Source: Serinus canaria (taxonomy: Eukaryota > Chordata > Aves > Passeriformes > Fringillidae). From it: a stretch of 64,000 bases of DNA. The position numbers and the translations under genes were made by a program. The DNA lies in NCBI RefSeq assembly GCF_022539315.1, contig NC_066322.1, forward strand, positions 21,896,765-21,960,764, in the 5' to 3' direction. Numbering within the stretch: the first letter of the stretch is position 1; every line of letters starts with the position of its first letter. Positions 42,401-54,400 of the stretch are shown piece by piece. A model generated the notes under the pieces. It was not told where the DNA came from. It did no database searches and saw nothing but the letters and a program-made list of their open reading frames with translations.

Positions 42401-45400
42401 ATAGTTTATTTTGAAAATATTTTCTCTTTATTCCTAAATTTAATATTTCCTAGTATATCATGAGCTGCCATCTAATCAGAGCTGCACTCCTACAAAGCCT
42501 CTGTGTTTCCAGAAGTGCTCTCTTTGTGTAACAACAACAACAAATAATTAAATAAATGTGATATATGTGTGTGTGCGTGTGTATGTATATATAGAGGGTT
42601 CTTTTAATTTGCTGTCTTGAAATTTCTTGGAAGAGCAACAGAACTGAGAAGAGTCTGCCCTCAGGAGCACTGTGTCTTATACCACCATGTGACTGTTCCA
42701 TTTGTTTTGATGCACTTTGATTTGCTAAGTAGCTTGGGGTCATCTTCTTAAGACAAGAGTCTTTAGGAGCTCAAGAATAGCTAATGCAAAGTGGGTCAGG
42801 AAGGCAGTGCCATTTAAAGTACCATGAATATTTCAGGCTCTTTGGCAGATCCAGCATACCCTGCATGTGTGCAGTGTTCACCAGCTATTTTGGGATGAGT
42901 AGGGGGAATAACTTAGGTGCTTGTGAAGGTTTGATGGACACAGTGTTGTGTATTGTACTGAGCTGGGTTTGTGATTCAGAGCACTCAGCTACCCTGGGAC
43001 AGGGCAAGGATTGTTCAAATCTAAGGCTCTAGTACTTCCAGTGAGAGAACTTTTCTAAAATCAGAGTTTCAATAAAGAAGTAAGGATGCAAGACTTGTTT
43101 TTATACTTAAATACTTTGCTGAGTTGGAAAGAAAAAAAAGGACTTGGAAAAGGGAAGTTTTTGATAGTATAAGAATAGATTTTAAAATGACATCACAGTG
43201 GTTTTACTGCAACATTCCCTTAGGTGACGCTTGAACCATTTAAAAACAAGGTGTAAGGAACAGTTAAAAATAACTTAGAGCTGCTCCAGCAAACTCAGCT
43301 AAGTGTCCTGGAGAAAGTGCTTGCTGGCAGTCTGGAAGCAGCTCCCTACAGTCAGCTGGAATGATGGGCAAATGCAGAGGTGCCATGTGCCATTGGAACC
43401 AAACAGGGCTAGGAGCACAAAGCTGGGGTGATCATGACCATTAAATTTGTCATTAAAATGGCTGGAGCTGTTGTGAAGATCAGTGTAGCAGCTGCCTTTG
43501 ATCTTTCCTGAGTGGCTGAGGTATCTTATTCTCTTGTGGGACTGCATTGGAGATGTAGCTTCTGGGTAGTAAAATTTCAAATGGTAGATTTGGGTGGGGC
43601 GTGTTGTGGCATTCCAAGTTTTGTGTCTTTGAGATCTTTGGTAATTGTTGCTAGCCTGGTAATCATTTTGGTTTTGTAATCTTGGGTGAGAGGCCTCTCA
43701 GCTTTGCAGTGAAATCTGACTGTGTACCTTCATTGCCACACAAAGTTCATAATTACTGGTCCAGTTATGCCCAACAGCTTCAAGTATTTATCACAAAGTA
43801 TGGAGGAGAATAAGAAGATTGGATAAATGCTCCTCTGGAACATCCAATGGTCTATGCACACTGAAGACAGCAAATTTTAAATGAAATTAGGGGATAACAG
43901 AGGAAAGAATTTGCTTGTTTATAAAGATTCTGGTTAACATCTCTTTCTTTCAATGAGTGTTGTTTTCAGTTTTTTGCCACAAGCTCTGACTATTCAATGA
44001 ATACTTGTTTATCTTCTTTCATCATCTGCACTTTTCCCATGTGGGAAAATATGTTTTATTAAGTGTTAATGTTCAAACCTTTTTCATAAACATGTTTCAG
44101 TTTGTAGCCTTTGTTTTGTGTAAAAATAAAATAGACGTGTGTTTCAGTAATTTCCTGTTAAATCAGCAATGTATTTATCAATCTTCTCATGTCATGGTAG
44201 AATAAATATAAAATTAATTTGGTGCAGACAGATATTTTTGGACAGAATTACAGTGTATATGAATGCTCACCATGCTAAATTTTTCTGTTTCAATTTTTTA
44301 GGGAGAGCCTATAACTTTCTGTGAGAATAGTTTTGTGAAGCATCGTTCCAGTACAACTAAGCAGTTCCTGGAAACAGCTGTTAATCTTCAACTGTTTAAA
44401 CAGGTATAAAGGGTGTAAATGGCCCATATTTAAGGATTTTCTGTTAAAACAGATCTGTATTTAACTACATTCTCCTTTCTGTCAGCCTACAAAAGTCTGG
44501 GATGAAAACTAAATACAAGCACTTTGGGTACAGTCAAGCCAGATTTGTTGTATTTTTATATCTGCAGTTATGGTTCAAAGGAGTGGTGGTGAAACTGAAC
44601 AAAAAAATATCCCCAGGGTGCAGAGCCAGTGCAGCATCTCTTCAGAGCCAGTCAGAAACCCAACTAAACAAGAAAAATCAGGGATCTCCCAGCTTGATGG
44701 TTGAACTTCATTTTCAGCTCTCTTGGCTCATGCCCAAAGAGCCTGAACAGCAGAGTGCTTAACTTAAATTGGAATTCACTGGTCTTTATTTAAAAACTGG
44801 ATTCATCTTGCAACTGCAGGTTTGTTTGCTGGGCTTTTTGAAATATGCACACAGAGAATGTCACAAACCTGAGCTATTGGGGTGGCCTGAACAGTATTCT
44901 AGCTGATCTCTTAATGCAGAATTTGAATTAATAGAGGACAAATTGTTGAATATCTGGGCACAGCTCAGTTATAGTTTGATTACAGTCTTTGAAATGGATT
45001 TTTTCTTTGATTTTATTCTGTAACTCTTTTCTCTTTACATCAGTTGACCCTATTGCATGAAAAGGGTGTTAAACTTACCCCTAGACTTCTGTGAAAATCA
45101 AGGAAAATGTGAATGAAATCAGAAGATTCATGAAAATATATGTTTGCCTGTAAATGTCTGGAATAATTGATACACAAGAGTTCATGTTTAAATAATCAGG
45201 GGGACTTCTTTGAAGATATACAGCCATGACAGATTAGGGAAATCTATTGTATGTAGAATCTTCTAATTTTTAAAAAGCATTTGGTGTTAATCAGAGGTTA
45301 GTGTCTATTGTAAAGATTTGTGTGAGGATGGTGTTTTATAGAAGTCCCCTGAAAACACCATCACAAAATGTGGCTCCTTCAATTTTACTGTGGTTATATA

Positions 45401-48400
45401 AAATAAGCTAAAAGAAATCTGAAACCTTTTGAAGTCTGGTTGATTGGATTGAAATGGGAAGAAGTAACTCATTGAAGTGTGGTTTACATTTTGGATATCT
45501 CTGTGCAATAAGGTAGCATGAAATTTTCTTAATAAAAAGCTGCTTACAAGCAATGTTTCTAGAATGTTGTCACACTGGCAGTATTGAAACAAAACCCTCA
45601 GCTGCCATGAATGGGCTGGCTCTGTACTTACCCATTACACTTTAATGTGTTCAATTAAACAGAATCAGTTTACAATTTGTTTATAGCTTGTTTTAATTGT
45701 ATTTCAATTAAAGGAAATAATAGAGGATTAGGAAATAGTAACAATTTTGATGATGTGTGTAGTTTAATAGTTGTAGTAGGGGTTTTTTTATTCCTCTGGT
45801 TCTTGTTGCAAAGATTACTCCTACTTATTCAGTTAATCCTCAGCCCAGCTGCATCTTCTCCAGTTTTCCCACTGACAAATGAGCTGTTTTCAAAATTGTC
45901 TGTATTCAGAGAGACCACACTGTATTTTATTCTGCTCTGAAAGTCTTTTAAATAGAAAATAGTTCTTAGGGGCAGCCTTAAACCTGGACCAGGCAGAAAA
46001 TTGGTACTTTAAATACACCCGTTTGGCCATAATTGACAAGTGAGCTTTATTTGTGCTGTTCTATGAAATCCTTCCTTTGTCCCTTTAATTTGGGTATCAT
46101 GGAAGATAACCAACCTTTGTATCAAGCTGTAAACATAAGTAATTATAATTGCATCTAGTGTGTCAAATAGTTCTCATGAGTGTCCAGGGAAAATATGGAT
46201 TCATTCTTAGAACTAGCCTGAAGCCTAATGTGAGACTATCTCTCTAAATAGTGTACTTGTGTCAGCAAGGTAATCTACAATGTTTATTGGGATTTTTCCT
46301 AACATGTTAGAAAGTGTTACTTAGAAAAATAATTAATGAATGCAGAAATCAGAAGCCTTTGAAAATTGTTAGTAATTCAAATTTCATTTACCATCTTCAT
46401 GAGCTAAGCTCTCGTCTTGTGAGATATGAGCTGTTATTTTGTGGATATCACATTTAAGATGTTTGCTTCTAAAAACCTTTTGGTTTTAAAATTGATAAAA
46501 TTACTTGGATATTCTGAATATATGTAGTCTCTCTTTTGGTTTTAGAACTCAAAATCAGTTGAGGATAATGTCTTTAGTCACCTTAAAATCCAAGGGTAAC
46601 AAAATTGCTAGTTTTTCATTGGTAGTCACCCAAGGGTTCTTTGGATCTCAGAGTGAATATATTTCTTGGAAGAGCAGGCCCAGATTTTTCAGTCTGTGGG
46701 TTTGAAGGGTGTGGGTTTGAAAAATGGAAAGAGAAAACCCATAAATTTTATGTGTAATTCCACATGCTATTCTTTTCATGTAGCAGTTTAAGTGCAACCA
46801 TTAACAATAAATTACTCAAAAGTAACAACTGCTACTACCACCACTACTAACACTTATCATTTATTTTAAATAATGTCTCCAGTATCTTTTTGCTAACAGT
46901 TCTCTTTGTCAGTATTTACATTAAATACTCAATTGGTGTGACCCTCTCATATTCAGTCAGTGTCTCAGCCTTCTGTTGATAGGATTTTCCCAGATGATGA
47001 GTATGTCCATAAATCTTATGCTAGTTTATAGTATGGAATGAATTCATAACTTTCCCCAAAGAGATAATGTGGTACAGTTCAAAGGAAGGGATGGGAGTGG
47101 AGGTTGTAGTTTTTGGGTTGTTTTTTTTTTTTTTTCCTCAGCAGTAGCTTAAGTTGCTCTTATCTCATTTTCTTACTGTGAAATAATCCAGTGATCCCAC
47201 AGTGGTCTGACCATGAACCAGCCTATTTGGAAAAAGGCCAGCTTGGAGCAAAATGAAAAAATAAAAAGGAATTTAGACAAGGAAGAGAGAAATATCTTCA
47301 TGCTTACCTTATTCTTGCTTCTGAAATTTTTGTACTCTGAGAAAGTTATTTTTTCATGTCACTAGTCTGTTCATTGGCAAGCATCAGATTGTCACTGACA
47401 CTGTTTGGATAATCAGTTGTAAAAAATGATGCAGCCAAATAATGAATTCTGGTTCATTCCTATGGACTGTTTAGTACCAGTGAATAACTCATAATTCTTG
47501 CTAGAAGATGTAGTGTGTAATTGGAAAATTGCTTTCTCACTTTATCTGTCAGACTTAAGTTAGCCTTTCCAAAACAAAAAGGGACAGCTTGCTTCTTGAA
47601 AGAATTTTAAATCTATAGGAATGTGCTTGTTCTACTTCCTTGAAGCCAGATAATTCTTGAAAAGAATGTATTCATCCCTTCTGAGTGGTTTAATCATTAA
47701 TTTTCTAATTTTGTTTTCTCTGACACATTTGGATCGTTCCATCTATGTATGTGCTCTTATTTGTAGCTGCAAATTCATGTGGTCTTGCAGCTGTAACCTC
47801 TGCATAAGGACAGCTGTTTCAATATGTATCCATAGATGCACCTAAATAAGGGTTAGTGCTTAAAAAGACCCGTGATTTGACAGAAGGACATCAGGGAATG
47901 GCTTGGTGACCTTTATATGGTTATGATAACAAATCCAGAGTTACTATTAATTAAGGAAATAAATTCTTTTCTTGCCATTAGAAAAATACAGGAAATAGAA
48001 ATAATTTTCTTGGTCTATTCTCTATATTCCTGCTGCTCATAGTTACACCTGCTCTTGTGTAAAGATGTAAAGTCCATCTGGGAGCAGTGTATTATCCTTA
48101 AGACATATATGGTCTTGAACATACAGATTCCATTACAATGGACACATTTAAAACTCTAACACTGTAAAGCAATAGAAGAGACAACAAAGTGTGTGTGACC
48201 CTTTTTTTTCATCTCCAGTTTATTGATGGTCGGCTATCAAAATTAAATGCAGGAAGAGGATTCTCTGATGTTTTTGAAGAAGAAATCACAGCAGGAGGCT
48301 TTTGTGGAGGTACAGAATTAATTTGGGAGTACTCATTGACACTTCTTTGGGAACTGTTTGACATGATGTCCTCATGATGTTTTGTAAGTTTTAGACGTCA

Positions 48401-51400
48401 TTGATCTTTTTTCTGTTCTATTGTTTCCCTTCATTCTTGGAAAGGTTTTAGCCTTTAACAAATCACTGCTGGGATACACATTATCATGTATCTAGTTACA
48501 CCAGTGTATTAAATATGTGATATTAGATGTATGTGTAATATTAGGAATGTGTGTTTAATCCTGTAAAGTAATATTTATACTTCAGTATAGGATGAGATAT
48601 TGCTATAGTGTTTACATTTTAAACTGTGTATTTACATATATGATGAATTCTGTGTAAACTGTATTTTCAGAGTAATTTTGACATTTGTGCTGCTTAACTT
48701 CTAGATAATTATGTTTTCTAGAAATGCTTCATTTTCTTTTCACATCTCCTTATTCCTGCAGTGTAGAAATCATGGTGATGTCCTGAATGTTAAGGGAAAT
48801 CTGCTTTCTCCAATGAATGTGTTACTCTAAAAAAAAAAGCAGAAGTTTTTTTTTACTTTTATATATGATCTGAGAAGGGACATGGAAATTTATCTTCTTT
48901 GTAAACAAAAATATTATTCCTTGTGTTGTTTGCCTCAGTTGTGTTCTCTGACAATTGTTATGACGCTTTTGACATCAGCTAACCCATGTGGAGGAGTGCA
49001 TCTTGAATCCAGTCTTGATTTTTACAGGATTATGGAGTGGTTTCGTGTTAAACATTTAGGACAGGTGAATTGCTATTTTAGCTATTGTCATATTTGAAAT
49101 CCAGCACCCCACAGCTGCTCACTCTACTGCAGTCAAAACCAGCCCAGGTGTAAGAGATGGTATCAAAAGATGGGATCAATATATGCATGACTGTACAAAT
49201 ACTATCTTATGGTGAATCTTGAAAGTTGTGTAGAAGCTTCCTCAATAGATGGAGGTTATGTGATTTGAGCAGCTCCACTGAGGTGCAGATGGCAGCTTTG
49301 GATGGACTTCCTTTGCAAGGCTGTTTTTGAATGAGACACATTGAGGAGAGGATTTGGCCCCCACAGAGAAACTATCAAGTGCTGCAGAGCCATTTGCACC
49401 TCATAAAAAATTAATTTTTTTATTCTCAAAGTGCATAATTTCTTTTGTTCAAGATTTTCACTGCCTTCTGCCTTCTGTGTCTTGTGCTAGGATCTAGCAC
49501 ATAATCTGGGGTTTTGTTCTTTGATCAAATTGTGGTTAGTTGTACAGAGATTTACTTCTTCCCTGCCATTTTTGGGTAAGTTACGCCGCTCTGCAGGCAG
49601 ATTTGAGACTTGGAGCATCCATTATTCAGATAGGTGATGTCAGTATTCAGAGCTCGTTTGCTGACTGCAGTTAGGGGTCAGGAGGCTGCAATAAAACTGC
49701 AGTGGAAGTTAGATAAAGCTTGTTTCTTGGCTGTGCTCTGGCAGGCTGTGAACTGTGTCTCACCTGGCTCTGCTCAGGAGGGACCGCTCGGCTCTGCTGG
49801 CGGTGCTGGGCTGCCTTGCACTGCCTGTGTGCTTTTCTAGTCAGACAAGCTGATAGTGCCAGGCTGTGGACAAATTGCTTAGGGCACATACTCAGTATTT
49901 ACATAACTGCTGTCTCATTATTGTTATGAAGTGCAGGGCTAACAATATGTGTGCAATTGAAGGTGACATTTTGTGAGGCTAATGGGGTAGAACTATGATC
50001 TCTTTGCGGACTTAACTCCCATCAGCTTCAGCAGGAAGCCCAGGGTTTGGAAAAAACAGGTGAAACCCAGATTTCAGAGAAGTCACAGAAAGTTACTGTT
50101 AGCTCCAAGCTGTTAAAAGGACAGGTGAACACATTCTTAGCATAGACAGTATAATTTAAAAACTAATGAATCAAATTCAAATAGAAAGTGTTTCTTTAAG
50201 TAATCTCTTTCTAAATTACATTTGTCCACATATGCAAGTTTAACTAAACTAGAAAAGAAAATTGAAGAACAAATCTTAATCTTCTTTTTTTTATGATTTT
50301 CTTTAAAAAACAATGACAAAAAAGTTGTCAAAACTTATTTGTATGTCTACATCTGAAAATAAATTTGTGGAACATCTTCATTATAGTTTGCACTTTATAA
50401 TGGAAATTTTATTTTCTATTACATTTTTTCTATAGAAGTATGAGTTCTCAAGTGCTTTTCAATACAAGACTATAGTGATGAATTGGTTTAGCACTCAGAT
50501 TTCTTGCAGAATATGTTAATTTTTAATTACATTAATTTTACGACAGCAGGCTTTTTTTTTTTTATTGGTCTAATATCAATGATGTTAATAGAAGGAAAAC
50601 TGAAAAAAAAAAAACATTTGAAACTCCCTTGTAATGATAATTTTTTTAAGGAATCAGATTTTTTTGCTAGGGCTTCAGAAGGTTCAACTCTAGCTGAGGG
50701 CATGCAGTGTTAGCATGGCTGTCTGTAGTAACCAGAGTATTTATCTGGTTTCTGATTGTCGTCCTTGAAGTGTCACTGCATAACAAGATGAACATTAAAC
50801 TTGGTCATTTGCTGTGATCCCATTTATTGTTTCTATTAATTGTTTAAGTCAGGTTGTGACAGAGAAAGCTCAGCTGTGGAAAGAGTCACTATTAAGGACA
50901 ACTCAAGACAGGTGATACATGAACATTGTTGACAAGAATTGAAGCGATGAAATACCATGTTAAAGAAAGCATTTATGGTTCATGCAATATCCTTAACACC
51001 CCAGCAGTGGTTAGATTTCACCTTGTACATGTAATTTATGTGCTTCCTTCCCTGACAGTTCTAGAGAGCCAGATCAAAGAAGTGAAAAATGAGTTGTTCT
51101 GCTTTAGGTTGCTCTTTGCCATTCTTAATAGAATCAAAATGATCATGAGGGTCTCTTCTCTCTAAGCAAGCACTGCTTTCACTTGTGTCATCATTCCTGA
51201 GAGTGTGGCTGTCTCAAAATTGCTTGTAAAACTTGAGTGGAATGGCTTTAAGTACCTGATATGAGCCTAAAGAGTTCATGTTTCTTCACCTCATCTTGAA
51301 AACTGGGAATTCCTTTTCCAATGATCCAGTTAGCTCTCAGAAATGTTCTAGGCCAAAACACACTCCTAGTGTGTTTTGGCTTTCATTAGCCATTGGACTA

Positions 51401-54400
51401 ATTCTAGCCATGCCTTAGTTAGTGGATTAGTGTAACACTTGAGGAGTTTTTCAAGCTGTTAGAAGTCTGTAAAGTTATATCACTATGGTCCTTTCAACGT
51501 GGTCAGACTCTGTTTGAAACTGAAACGCTCTTGTCAAAGTGAATGTCGTGAATGGGGCCAGTAGCAGCTCTCAGTACTGGAGTATTCCAGTGACTGATGT
51601 ACTCTAAAACTGTCTCAGGGATCATGGACCTACTCTTGTTCAGCTGAAGCGCCTTTGGGAAGTAGTATTGACTTCTTCATCAAGTAGAATTTAACGTGCT
51701 CCTTTGTGGCCAGTTTAGTCCTTGGTGGTCCCACAGAAGTCTGTAGCTCTCACTTGACTTTAGAGGTTTTTCTTTCTGAAAGAAAGTAGATACAGTTAAC
51801 AATTTAAAAGGATTTTTTCTTCACAGGAATATACAGTTGTGACATAACCCTTAGACTTTTCTCATGTTCGTACTTTGGCATGGTACCTTCTGAAATCCGT
51901 GTCGTTATGTCTGAAGGTTTGCCCAGAGGGATCATTGTGTTTGAATGCAATTAATACATTATTCTCTACTTTGAGTTAGTGTTTTTCTTTTTATACTTTC
52001 TAAAAGCATGTTACCTTACCATTGTTTTACCTTAATTGGAATAAAAAACTGTGTGGTGAAAACATAAGCTTTTACAAAGGAAACAGAAAACAAACAATAA
52101 GAGATGCCTGAGTTTCTTTCTCAGTGTACACATACTCTTATCTTTACATTCCTTGTCTATCTGAAAAGAATGAATTGAATAAGTAATCCTCTAAGTACAT
52201 TTCTTATTCTGATAATGAAGAGGGTTGCAACATTTAAAATGTTGAATTTATGTTTGATTGTGCTAATTTGACATTTCTCTTTCAGGAAATTCAAGATCTT
52301 ATCAGCAGTGGATGCATACAGTGAAGGTACAAACTTGGTTAATTAATTATACTGGCCACCTTGTCCTTTAGGTCTCAATCCTTTTTCTTACTTCTGTGTA
52401 ATGGTAAAAGTTTGTGAGAAAGATGGAAGTACATTCTGTAAGAAATACCAAGTCTCAAGTATATGCAAAAACTGTTTGAGTTTTTTAATTGAAGAATTTT
52501 TAAAAATTCCCATACACAAAACAAATGCCAAAATGCACAAGGTTTTTATCTCTATATAGTCAAAGATTTCATTGCTCTCTGTATCATGCTGCATTCCATG
52601 ACTGTGAATTAGGTGTGACAATTTGATAAAAAGCTTATCCCTTTTAGTAAATAGCAATTTTGTTAATATGGATTTGTGCAATTTGACTGACAGGAGACCC
52701 TTGGTATAACCTTGTTATTCTGCAGCATTTATAAAATACATTATTTTAGATAAAGAGAATTCCTGTTTGATTAAATGAGATAGTTCTTCCCGTCAGGTCA
52801 AAGTTTTTTTAGTTGCATAATAAATATGATAGGAACACATGAAAAATAGCCTAACTTCTGAATTGATTTTGAAATGGTAACAGTGAATGAAGACTGAAAA
52901 TCCATCATTCTGTTGGAGTGCCTTGATAAATGTGTCAGCTGTGGAATGACGTACTGTAACCCTTGTGTAGCTGCAGACAGCAGGCTGGGGAGGAAACACA
53001 GCTGTGCTTGCTCTTACTCATTTCAAAGGAGGGTTCTTACTTCTTCACAGCACACTGTTTATTTTTCCTTGCTGTTGTCTTAAGGTTTGCCTTGTGTTAA
53101 AATGTTACTAAAATACATTTGTTGTGTATTTCAGAAAGGCGGTGCCCTGATCAACACAGCAATGACCAAAGCCACTCCGGCTGTGAAAACAGCATATAAA
53201 TTTGTAAGATCATCTATTTAAAATAAATAATACATCAGAATACTGCAGTTTCTGACAACCTCTCATTCTCTCTGGATACTGAAAAACCTAAGCATTTTAT
53301 AAATAAATAGCAAAAAAGTACTCCACCCTGTAGAAAGCGTTGAACTTCATTTGTTTTCTCATATAGCAGTAGGACTTAGAGTTGTTTCAGGGTATCCTAG
53401 ATAGCTTGTACATAAAAATAGACTTTATCAAAGCATCAGTGTGCTGGTTTTCTTTCAGTCCTCATACACACTTCGAAGCTTATTTGAATATCATTTAGGT
53501 ATTTGATACACAGCTGTAATTTCACTTTGGCAGTAAGTGCTGCACTATTGAGATGTGGTAAAGCATCAGTAATGTGTGCAGCAAATCATCTGCTCCTTTT
53601 TAAAAATGATAGTGGAGTGCTCATGTTTAACTGGGTTTAATGCTTACACTTTTCATCTTAAAAGATCTTGTTTTTCAAAGACTGCCTACCCCATGATGCA
53701 TGTGAGATTATACTGTATTATGCAGTATGGTTAAACAGCATTAGAAAAAAATGAACTGAGAAGTGTTTTAAAGTTGCTTTTATAATACAGAGGAAAAGAT
53801 TTTTGGCTTCCTTTTTGCTTTTCCAAATGTTCCACTAGCTGGATGCATCATAAATAGTCCTGAATAAATCAGTAAATCAGTGTGTACTAGAGTATTTTAA
53901 GTAAAGTTTTCAAACAGAATTTTTAATTTTACATCACTTTAAAAACACATCAGTCATGGAAAGAAACAGGTAAATAAATTAAATATACTTCATATTCATG
54001 GACTCATTTATAATTTAAAAAATGGTTCATCTGCAAATTATTCTTCTTCATTTGCACTATCTTAGACTGTGGTTCAGCCTTCAATTTTGATAATTATGCC
54101 CTTGATAGTAAAGGTTCTTCAAAGTGAAGAACCTTTACTATCAAGGAAACTACAGTAAACTTCTGAGGATCTTTATGTATATGATATCTATATTTCTACC
54201 CCATTTAATTACTTACATTGTTGTCCTTTATGGAGCCTACTACCAGAGGACTGAAATATGCATTTCTTAATTGCTACATAACTGATTGGGAGCTTTGAGT
54301 AATGTCACGGGTACCATCCCTCAGAGTTAGAACAGAGCGCTCCAAAATTCATCCAAATGCTGTGAGCAGGATCTGGGAAGTTTAAAGTGGCTTTCAGGTT

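Larger units (their letters stand above)
36365..44301 (+). other. DENND1B intron between exons 8 and 9
   Basis: A 7.9 kb intron with several young-looking short duplications (36877-36924, 37232-37292, 37597-37630), (AAC)n and TG-rich microsatellites (42531-42594), and a GC-richer patch near 42220-42370. One CACGTG is at 37488. No gene is recognised. Confidence 0.75.

Noticed and set aside
54100..54146. The 21-bp hairpin as a canonical microRNA precursor
   Set aside because: Its total length of 47 nt with a 5-nt loop is shorter than normal precursors, and perfect pairing without bulges is atypical. Kept as an inverted repeat only.
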